From BD1-7 clade bacterium (GTDB lineage Bacteria > Pseudomonadota > Gammaproteobacteria > Pseudomonadales > DT-91): DNA of 64,000 bases. This document shows positions 8,076-14,543 of this stretch, piece by piece. Below the pieces are notes generated by a model that saw only the letters and a list, made by a program, of their open reading frames with translations, was not told the origin of the DNA and did not search any database. The stretch spans positions 248,001-312,000 of the forward strand of contig CACSIO010000012.1 in assembly GCA_902705865.1 (NCBI GenBank). The letters are read 5' to 3'. The translations under genes were made by a program, and so were the position numbers. Each line of letters starts with the position of its first letter. Positions within the stretch are counted from its first letter, which is position 1.

Positions 8076-9665
8076 ATGAAACGCCAAATATATCTGATGA
8101 CCATTGTGGCTCTGACGAGTCTGTTTTTGTCTGCTTGTGGTGGTGGCCTGACGGACACTGATGATTCCGATGGCGGTGGCTTGCAAGGCAACGAAATTCC
8201 CTTTCCTGAACCGGTTCCGGCCAGTGGGCCCTGCCAAAGTGGCGATACTCAGCGCGGCGCGACTACCTGCGGTGTCGACAATGTTGGTAGGCTGACACAA
8301 TCCTGTGTGGATGGCGTTTGGCAAAATACTAGCCAATGTGACACCCAATGCTGGGGTAATTGGCGTGATCTTGAATTAGCGGTGATGGATTTTACTAACA
8401 TCGGCGATCAGGCATTACACGATCAGTTACTCGGCTTTGTTGAAGAGGCAGCAGGGCGCCTTGAAACTACCCTCGATGTGCGCGATACCAACGAACGCCT
8501 GCGCCTCAATCGTAGTGTTTGTTATGACATTGACGTGCCTTCTGCCTGGCGAACACAAGGGCTCGCCAATACCGATTTTGTCGTATTTCTAGATAACGCT
8601 ACCGATAACTGCACCACTAACACACTTGCTTGGGCAACCACATGTGATTGGGATGCTAACGGTAAGCCTATCGCCATGCGTTTGAACATGTGCCCACGGA
8701 TGCTTAGCAACCCAGAGCCCGTAACCGATGTTGATACCCTTGAGCATGAAATGATTCATGGGTTGGCTTTTAACCCTCAGGGCTACGACAACTTCGTTGG
8801 CTGTGACGGGCGATCACTGGGTGGCATTGAGCAAACAACCCGCATGGTGACCAACCCGTTTGGCGAATCGCAGCGGGAAATCACCACCGGACGTGTTGTA
8901 ATGCAAGCCCGAGAACACTTTGGTTGTAGCGCCATCACTGGTGTACCTCTGGAAGATGACGGCGCCCAGGGTACTGAGAGCGCGCACTGGGAACAACGCC
9001 TATTTGCCCATGAAACCATGGCGGGGAATCAATTTGGACCATCCAGGCTCTCTAGCGTGACATTGGCATTGTTGGAAGATTCCGGCTGGTATCAACCCGA
9101 TTACAGCCGTGCTGACGCATTATTCCACGGTAAAGGGCAGGGCTGTGCCTTCCTGACTGGGACGTCACCACAAGAATTCCCCTTCGATTTTTGTAGTTCT
9201 GTGAGTGATAACGGTTGCTTGCCCGATGCAACACATCGCGGCATTTGTCAGATTTTTGAAACCAGCGGTGATGTGACAAGTCCGGTATTTCAACACTTTG
9301 GGAATAGCACCGAACTTGGCCCGGAAGTCAGTGAATTCTTCCCATTTCGGGCAGAGCCCTTCGATCTCACCGGTACGCTCGCCAGTGTTGGTTTTCATCA
9401 TGCCTGTACAGACCCGAGGGGTAGTACTTTCGTCAATCGTAATATCGGCGAAACCTGGGGTGAATCTTCGCGCTGTTTTACCGGCGTTGACCCGAACAGC
9501 GGCGCTCGTACCGGGCTGTGTTACGAATCCGTTTGCCGAGATGATCACCTTGCCGTGGTTTATGAAGGCGTCGAGTATGTTTGCCCGCAGGAAGGCGGCT
9601 CGATGGGCATTCCCTTCCAGAATGTTGAATTGATTTGCCCGCAGTTTGCGCGGATTTGTCAGTAG
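8076..9665 (+). CDS. Leishmanolysin-like (peptidase M8) zinc metalloprotease lipoprotein
   Basis: Predicted surface or periplasmic metalloprotease of 529 aa. I chose the ATG at 8076 because AGGGGA precedes it and it begins a lipoprotein signal (MKRQIYLM... LFLSAC, Cys21). The frame stays open upstream to 7944, but without signal or ribosome site. The zinc site is HEMIHGLAF (His224, Glu225, His228); the third ligand is His304 in ESAHWEQR, followed by the Met-turn HETMAG (Met315). This long HExxH...HW...M layout is that of M8 leishmanolysin. A short Cys-rich segment (53-92) follows the lipid anchor, and the C-terminal 180 residues hold many cysteines, likely disulfides. It stands alone, divergent from the PEBP gene. 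Confidence 0.85.
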   Translation: MKRQIYLMTIVALTSLFLSACGGGLTDTDDSDGGGLQGNEIPFPEPVPASGPCQSGDTQRGATTCGVDNVGRLTQSCVDGVWQNTSQCDTQCWGNWRDLELAVMDFTNIGDQALHDQLLGFVEEAAGRLETTLDVRDTNERLRLNRSVCYDIDVPSAWRTQGLANTDFVVFLDNATDNCTTNTLAWATTCDWDANGKPIAMRLNMCPRMLSNPEPVTDVDTLEHEMIHGLAFNPQGYDNFVGCDGRSLGGIEQTTRMVTNPFGESQREITTGRVVMQAREHFGCSAITGVPLEDDGAQGTESAHWEQRLFAHETMAGNQFGPSRLSSVTLALLEDSGWYQPDYSRADALFHGKGQGCAFLTGTSPQEFPFDFCSSVSDNGCLPDATHRGICQIFETSGDVTSPVFQHFGNSTELGPEVSEFFPFRAEPFDLTGTLASVGFHHACTDPRGSTFVNRNIGETWGESSRCFTGVDPNSGARTGLCYESVCRDDHLAVVYEGVEYVCPQEGGSMGIPFQNVELICPQFARICQ

Positions 9666-9800
9666 CTCATCGTTGCTAAGGTCGGCGGTGTGTGTTCTGC
9701 ACATTCTTATCCGGCTTTCGAACAAACAACCGTGCTTTTGGTCAACTGAAGTACTGATTGAGCGTTTGAGAGAGTCGATGGGCGTTCAATCGTTGTTCGG

Positions 9801-9829
9801 CTCAGGCAAATTGCGCGCGTGTGCCTGAG
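9801..9829. repeat. 8-bp inverted repeat upstream of the small peptide gene
   Basis: CTCAGGCA (9801-9808) and TGCCTGAG (9822-9829) are perfect inverted arms around a 13-base loop. There is no T-tract, so it could be an operator or an RNA hairpin. It lies 34 bases before the start codon of the 39-aa peptide gene. Confidence 0.55.
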
Positions 9830-9862
9830 TCTCAAACCCTGATTTGATTCAAGGTGCTGATT

Positions 9863-9982
9863 ATGACTGATCAAGATATTAATATTGAAGAATGGCTAGA
9901 CGAAGAGGTACCAGAAGACGCGGTTACCATGATGCTTGAAACATCGGTCGTTTCATTTGGAACGGCGTTGTGGTCGTCCTGA
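9863..9982 (+). CDS. Small acidic 39-aa peptide, possible RiPP-type precursor
   Basis: This short frame is preceded by AAGGTG at six bases' spacing, a good ribosome site. The peptide starts MTDQDINIEEWLDEEVPEDA, strongly acidic, and ends in the uncharged Ser/Thr-rich segment TSVVSFGTALWSS. That split into an acidic, probably helical leader and a small neutral tail is what ribosomally made, modified peptide precursors look like. It is followed by a hairpin terminator and then by an M29-like metalloprotein and a GNAT in the same direction. No known precursor family is recognised; the coding call rests on the ribosome site, composition and context. Confidence 0.5.
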   Translation: MTDQDINIEEWLDEEVPEDAVTMMLETSVVSFGTALWSS

Positions 9983-10019
9983 CTCCTATCGTATAACGTA
10001 TTGTTTACGTTGGATTTAT

Positions 10020-10044
10020 GAGGCCTTCGGGCCTCTTGGCTTTT
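10020..10044 (+). terminator. UUCG-loop hairpin terminator/attenuator
   Basis: GAGGCC-TTCG-GGCCTC (10020-10035) is a perfect 6-bp stem with a very stable tetraloop. It is followed by TTGGCTTTT, a weak U-tract. It lies 38 bases after the small peptide gene and 107 bases before the M29-like gene, so it could let only part of the transcription continue. Confidence 0.65.
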
Positions 10045-10150
10045 ACATCCTTAACACCGCCCGAGCCTTTTCAATTTATAGTGTCTAAGCGCAGTTTCTT
10101 GAGCTGTTTTCTGCGACTATTGCATCGCTCGGATGAGGCATTAGTCAGTC

Positions 10151-11125
10151 ATGAAATCAATCGAGCACTTCCTGTATTTTCTACAATTCCATCCCGCTAT
10201 CGCCGGTTTAAAAGCCCCTCGCATTATTCTTGGCTTCGATACGCCATATGGACAGCGGGTTGATCAAATTCTTGACGAAAATGCACGTCAATCATCTTCC
10301 TATCGATTTCAGTGTTATCGCTTAACTACGAAAAATGCCAATGCTATGAACGAGGCGATTGCGCATGATAGTGACTTATTCATCCTTTTTTATGATGCCT
10401 TTACTCGCGAAACTGTTAGCCCCGAGGGGCCTGAATGCATCCATCGAATTCGCAATACCATTCGTAAACATTGGCAAAAATCGGTATTGATCAAGGATTA
10501 TGGCGGCCATTTCGATGAAGCTTTCGGTACTGATCCGCAGCGTATTATTGGCTTAAACAAGGCGCTGATTGATATCGCTACGCAGTCGAAAACGCTTCGT
10601 TATACGAATGATTGGGGTTCTGATGCGACGGCCAGACTCCGTGGGACAGACCAGTCATGGACAAACGTTGACGGCTGCGGAAACCCCGATATTGTGCCTG
10701 GCGAGATAGCGACACATTCAGAGACGATTGATGGCTTGTTCTATTTTACCGGTGTTTTTCTGAGTACCATTCCCTTTGCCATCAAGCACGGCGAGGTTCG
10801 CAAACCACTGATCTTACATATCGAAAATAGCCGTATTCTCGATTTTCATACTCACGACAGTGAGCTTCAAGCTGATTTTGCCAAATACCTCGCGAAAAAC
10901 GATTCGAATCAGGTGGTAGAAGAACTCGGCATCGGCACAAACGAAGGTATAAAAAATCTCTACAGCACCAACGCCGGTTTTGAAGAGCGCCACTGTGGGC
11001 TGCATTTGGGGTTGGGCGGTGGCAAGCCGGGTAGTCATCACATGGATCTGATTTTCACATCGGGCCAACTGTATTTCGACGATCAATGTGTATTTGACGG
11101 CCAGTATCACGTTGGCGGTGTATAA
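10151..11125 (+). CDS. M29 (aminopeptidase T)-like metalloprotein
   Basis: The C-terminal half resembles M29 leucyl aminopeptidases. Candidate metal ligands in family order are Glu185 (VPGEIATHSE), Glu258 (VVEELGIGTN), His285 (CGLHLGLGGG), and His297 and Asp299 (GSHHMDL). The catalytic Tyr expected shortly after the LG of the HxxLG motif seems replaced by Gly, so peptidase activity is uncertain. The N-terminal 150 residues have the general alternating pattern of the family but no motif I recognise. At 324 aa it is shorter than typical AmpS/AmpT (about 370-410 aa). The ribosome site is weak: GAGG lies about 13 bases before the ATG. It is flanked by the acidic peptide gene and a GNAT, which suggests a specialised rather than housekeeping role. 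Confidence 0.65.
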   Translation: MKSIEHFLYFLQFHPAIAGLKAPRIILGFDTPYGQRVDQILDENARQSSSYRFQCYRLTTKNANAMNEAIAHDSDLFILFYDAFTRETVSPEGPECIHRIRNTIRKHWQKSVLIKDYGGHFDEAFGTDPQRIIGLNKALIDIATQSKTLRYTNDWGSDATARLRGTDQSWTNVDGCGNPDIVPGEIATHSETIDGLFYFTGVFLSTIPFAIKHGEVRKPLILHIENSRILDFHTHDSELQADFAKYLAKNDSNQVVEELGIGTNEGIKNLYSTNAGFEERHCGLHLGLGGGKPGSHHMDLIFTSGQLYFDDQCVFDGQYHVGGV

Positions 11126-11184
11126 CAGTTGTTAGAGCAACATCAAGCCAAAAGGCTTCAGGGTTATTCAAGGAGCTGAATCCG

Positions 11185-11709
11185 ATGAATATTCGAACCG
11201 CAACGCATGCAGATATCCCTAAACTCTCTCACTTGCATGTACAGTGTTGGCGACATACGTATGGGGATCTTCTCGGTAAATCTCAATTGGAGCGGGTGAC
11301 TGAGCAGGCATCAGCACGGTTTTGGGAATCTGAGCTGCAAGATACCGGCGCGATGACGTACGTTGTGACCGAGCATGCTATCGCAGGTTCACCCATTCTC
11401 GGTTTTGCCTGCGTATCGCCGGCACGGCAAGAGCTGCCTGAATGCTGTGGCGAGATTAAGTCGTGTTATGTACATCCAGACTGGCAGCATACCGGGCTAG
11501 GGCATCGGTTGTTTTCACACGCCACTTATCGACTGCAAAGTGTGGGTTATGCCCATGCAGTGTTATGGGTGTTTGAAGAGAATGTTCCTGCGAGATGTTT
11601 TTTTGCTGCTGAAGGATTTTTACGGCGTGGAGATAGCCATTACATTGATAGCTTTGGTGTAAATGAGGTTTGCTATCAGCGAGATTTGACGTGTTTGTGT
11701 GACTCTTAG
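11185..11709 (+). CDS. GNAT-family N-acetyltransferase
   Basis: GNAT fold enzyme of 174 aa that transfers an acyl group from acyl-CoA to an amine; the substrate is unknown. The start MNIRTATHADIPKLSHLHVQ is typical of the family. The acetyl-CoA loop is QHTGLGHRLF in the segment following CYVHPDWQ, and the C-terminal part WVFEENVPARCFFAAEGF fits motif B. AAGGAGC precedes the ATG. It lies 59 bases after the M29-like gene and is probably co-transcribed with it. Confidence 0.87.
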   Translation: MNIRTATHADIPKLSHLHVQCWRHTYGDLLGKSQLERVTEQASARFWESELQDTGAMTYVVTEHAIAGSPILGFACVSPARQELPECCGEIKSCYVHPDWQHTGLGHRLFSHATYRLQSVGYAHAVLWVFEENVPARCFFAAEGFLRRGDSHYIDSFGVNEVCYQRDLTCLCDS

Positions 11710-12012
11710 TCACGCCGATGAAATGCAGAAAAATAAAATTCTGACGTTCGCTGCAAATCTGATATCGGATGGGATCAAGCCAATTAATAAGGCCAATCAA
11801 TAAGGCCAATCAATAAGGCCAGTCGATATCGCGAACGTTAAGGGCATGTCGATTCACCATTGGCCGTCTGTGAGAGTGTCGTTAGTGACTTTGTTCCGTT
11901 TTAAACGAATACCGTGTCACAAAATCGAATTTTGCTTCCCTTGAGTGGGATGCCAGCCAGTGCTGTAGCGGTCTAACTCGTGACTAGGATGAATGAGTAT
12001 AGGGTGTAGCCA
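11710..12012. other. Intergenic region with short tandem repeats
   Basis: This 303-base gap lies between the GNAT and the trypsin-like gene. It contains the three 13-bp tandem copies listed separately, and an AGGGTG ribosome site at its right edge. I see no further gene. Confidence 0.6.
11780..11818. repeat. Three tandem copies of a 13-bp unit
   Basis: The unit CCAATCAATAAGG occurs three times head to tail; the first copy has one change (T for C at position 6). A partial fourth copy (CCAGTC) follows. The block is AT-rich and noncoding. Confidence 0.9.
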
Positions 12013-12921
12013 ATGGATACCGACTACAGACGTGAGTTTTACGCGCGGTTTATGTCGCTAATGTTGTTTTTTCTAATGGTAACGACTGCTGAGCTGTCTT
12101 ATGCCCGCATTATTGATGGCGAGCCTGCAGAGCCGGGGCGTTATCCGTACTTTACCGGTATTTTTTTAAAAAATGATCAGGGTGTTGATACATTCTTTTG
12201 TGGGGGTACTCTGATTGCCGATAATGCAGTGCTTACCGCCGCACACTGTTTACCTGGGGCGATTGGTGACGATACGAGCAATATTCAGCAGTATTCGGTT
12301 CGCGTCGGGTTAAGTTACCTGGGAGATGGTTCAGAAGACGACATGGAATACGTGGCGTCGGCTGCTGTATCTCACGTTTTCTCACCCGAGGGCGTCAATT
12401 TCTGGCCGATTGCAACTGCTTACAAAGATATCGCCATTGTCTTTTTAGATCGACGTGTTCGTGATGTAGAGCCAATTAATATTCGACATGCAGCGTCTAG
12501 GGATGCCCGCTTTATACCTAACCTTGCTGCAGGTACCGATGTGGTCATGATCGGGTTTGGGGAGCTAACCGAGGGTGAGCTAGATCGCCCAGAAGCGCTA
12601 ATGCAAGCTAATTTGCAGGTGCAGCCGTTAGAAGCCTGCTCTCCTGAAGACGAAGAAATAATAGACCGATATAACGGTTACTCTGTTTGGTACTGCACAT
12701 CAGCGCGTGATGGCGGGCTGCCATCAAGAGGGTCGTTGGGGGATTCTGGCGGACCATTGATTTTTGTTGACCCAGAATCCGGTGAAGACATCATCATTGG
12801 TATTACGCATGACGGGTATTCGTTAGACCCGGATCTCACTATCACCCGATTTGTAAATCTATTTCGGTGGGATGGTTGGATGTCCGGTGTAGGAATAAAA
12901 CCGTTTATACCCACTAAATAG
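12013..12921 (+). CDS. Secreted trypsin-like (S1) serine protease
   Basis: Chymotrypsin-fold protease of 302 aa with an N-terminal signal (hydrophobic 14-29). A likely activation cleavage lies after Arg32 (YAR|IIDGEPAEPGRYPYF), since S1 enzymes become active when that Ile is free. The catalytic triad is His78 (LTAAHC), Asp139 (KDIAIVFL) and Ser245 (GDSGGPL). The residues before the serine read SRGSLGDSGG, so the usual Cys191 is Ser and position 189 would be Arg by simple counting; substrate preference may therefore be unusual. AGGGTG eight bases upstream supports this start. It stands alone in the accessory stretch. Confidence 0.9.
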   Translation: MDTDYRREFYARFMSLMLFFLMVTTAELSYARIIDGEPAEPGRYPYFTGIFLKNDQGVDTFFCGGTLIADNAVLTAAHCLPGAIGDDTSNIQQYSVRVGLSYLGDGSEDDMEYVASAAVSHVFSPEGVNFWPIATAYKDIAIVFLDRRVRDVEPINIRHAASRDARFIPNLAAGTDVVMIGFGELTEGELDRPEALMQANLQVQPLEACSPEDEEIIDRYNGYSVWYCTSARDGGLPSRGSLGDSGGPLIFVDPESGEDIIIGITHDGYSLDPDLTITRFVNLFRWDGWMSGVGIKPFIPTK

Positions 12922-13404
12922 CTGCACGTATCGATGGGGCGGCAATCGTATAAGTTGTGTTGTTAGACTAATTTATGTGTGCCGCTGCTTCATTAATTTT
13001 ATCTTTCTCGATCTATTCAAAATCATGATTTTGCCAGTAGATGCAGCTGTAAGGTCTTCTCTACCCTGCACGCTCACTGAGTTCACTTTTCCCCAAATTA
13101 CACTGTCCTCTACTGTTTCTTATACCCTGCATATTTCTTATCAAGCGAAAAGGCACCTTTATCGGCCAATGATGGCCGAGGGTCAGCCGGCATGACACTT
13201 TCATCAACACATGACTCTAAAAGAGGTATCTGAAATGCAGGTATCTCTGACGAAGTTTTCGGGGATGTAAATATTCGGCTTTTCTTAGCTTGATAATGCT
13301 CCATTTAAAAATCATGTACTTCGTCTTTCACTTTTTATCAGTCGGTTATGGGTATGAAGCCCCTATAAATTCAGGCTGCATATCGAATCTAGGGGCTTGG
13401 TGTT
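12922..13404. other. AT-rich intergenic region with palindromes
   Basis: This 483-base gap holds a perfect 16-bp palindrome (CAAAATCATGATTTTG, 13018-13033). It also holds a 7-bp hairpin, TCGGCCA/TGGCCGA at 13162-13179 with an ATGA loop. Neither has a T-tract. Short open frames here lack ribosome sites and recognisable motifs. The AGGGG site for the next gene lies at its right end. Confidence 0.55.
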
Positions 13405-13950
13405 ATGTCAGTTTTAAATGTTCAAATGGGCCAGGCAATCTGGACAGATGCACGTATCGATCAAGATCAGTTGATTACCGGTGCAGGCATGCCATCAGAC
13501 AGCCTTAGCTCTTGTGCTGCCATTTTTATGGCGAACCTCGGTACTAACAATGCGGGGCTGTACCATTATCCTGCTGGCAATATCGATATCACAGAAGTGT
13601 GTGATTTGATCTCTGAAATGGGGCGAGTGATTGCCCCTACGGAAACGTATATTGTATACGGCACGTTTAACATGATGTCGTTTTTTGGATCAGGAAGCGG
13701 GGGAGGAGGAGACTCTATCGTTCCCTCCGACCGTTATTCATTCGATTTACGTGATTATGTGTTACGTGCAATTCCAGATTCTACGCGTTTAAGACGTATA
13801 CCTACGCAAACCGGTATTGCGTGTTTTAGTATGCCGTACAACCGAGTTTGTATTGAATATACGTGCCCGATTAATGATCTGACAGACTTGCGCCACCACC
13901 CTCGTGGCCAGTATGGGAGATACACGATTGCGTGGGCTGGCGATAACTAG
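13405..13950 (+). CDS. Unknown protein with CheD-like Cys/His deamidase signature
   Basis: I do not recognise a close family for this 181-aa protein. In the N-terminal part, SSCAAIFMANLG has Cys37 and AGLYHYPAGNI has His54. The 17-residue spacing equals that of the catalytic Cys27/His44 of the chemotaxis glutamine deamidase CheD as I recall it, and the surrounding pattern (small residues-SC-hydrophobics ... G-hydrophobic-H) also fits the CheD/CNF1/BLF1 deamidase fold. Ser31 could stand in for CheD Thr21. A Gly/Ser-rich linker (GSGSGGGG) lies around residues 94-101, followed by a Cys-containing C-terminal part. There is no signal peptide and no chemotaxis gene nearby. AGGGG precedes the ATG. 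Deamidase function is inference. Confidence 0.6.
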   Translation: MSVLNVQMGQAIWTDARIDQDQLITGAGMPSDSLSSCAAIFMANLGTNNAGLYHYPAGNIDITEVCDLISEMGRVIAPTETYIVYGTFNMMSFFGSGSGGGGDSIVPSDRYSFDLRDYVLRAIPDSTRLRRIPTQTGIACFSMPYNRVCIEYTCPINDLTDLRHHPRGQYGRYTIAWAGDN

Positions 13951-14140
13951 ACAATCGTTGCTGACTTGCAATTTAGCTAGCGGACTACCGTTATTGAATT
14001 CGGTTTTGAGAACCCCATAGCACTGGTATTTAGTTGCTTATATTTCAGGTGTCGGTAGAGATGAGGGGAGGTGGTCGATACGTTTTCGGGGGAATTAATA
14101 GGCTTTTGATACTGAGTGTTAACAGAATCATCAGGCAATA

Positions 14141-14171
14141 AAAAAGGCTGATTCTCGCGAATCAGCCTTTT
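14141..14171 (-). terminator. Intrinsic terminator of tRNA-Leu
   Basis: GGCTGATT (14146-14153) and AATCAGCC (14160-14167) form an 8-bp stem with a CTCGCG loop, extended by A/T pairs on both sides. Read on the minus strand, it ends in a run of T and lies just past the tRNA 3' end. Confidence 0.92.
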
Positions 14172-14177
14172 CGAATT

Positions 14178-14264
14178 TGGTGCCCAGAAGAGGACTTGAA
14201 CCTCCACGCCCCGAAGAGCACTAGCACCTGAAGCTAGCGTGTCTACCAATTTCACCACCTGGGC
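14178..14264 (-). tRNA. tRNA-Leu (anticodon CAG)
   Basis: On the minus strand the 87-base gene starts GCCCAGGTGGTGAAATTGG and ends with an encoded CCA. The anticodon arm (GCTAGCTTCAGGTGCTAG) gives CAG. The long variable arm and the T-loop GGTTCAAGTCC are as in E. coli tRNA-Leu(CAG). A 7-bp acceptor stem closes with one G-T pair. Confidence 0.97.
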
Positions 14265-14294
14265 ATATGTGCAGTTAGCAACATATGGGCGCGT

Positions 14295-14322
14295 ATTATA
14301 GAGATGGCGGGTTGTATGGCAA
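14295..14322 (-). promoter_or_regulatory. Sigma70 promoter of tRNA-Leu
   Basis: On the minus strand there is TTGCCA (14317-14322), a 16-base spacer and a perfect TATAAT (14295-14300). It is followed by the GC-rich discriminator ACGCGCCC that is typical of stringently controlled tRNA promoters. Confidence 0.88.
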
Positions 14323-14484
14323 GTGTTTTTTTACACTTTCTTAACAATTGATTTGTGTTTATTTTCAATCGGTTACTGCACGGCCACGCTTCGGTTAACC
14401 GTTGAAATTACACGGTTTTAGGCGTGGAGGTAGGGCGCGCGGTTTGGGTTTTTCCCGTGCTGATATTCGGGATTTCAGGTAATC

Positions 14485-14515
14485 ACCAGCACATCACTTT
14501 GGGTGGTGTGCTGGT
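14485..14515 (-). terminator. Long hairpin after the TPR lipoprotein gene
   Basis: ACCAGCACATCAC and GTGGTGTGCTGGT (14485-14497, 14503-14515) form a 13-bp stem with one G-T pair and a 5-base loop. It lies 29 bases past the stop of the minus-strand gene. There is no T-tract, so it may be a factor-dependent terminator or an mRNA-stabilising hairpin. Confidence 0.5.
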
Positions 14516-14543
14516 TACACAACGCAATCAGGACTGAGGCTAG

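Noticed and set aside
12977..13195. 72-codon frame in the gap before the CheD-like gene
   Set aside because: No ribosome site; spans the palindrome and hairpin and resembles no protein.
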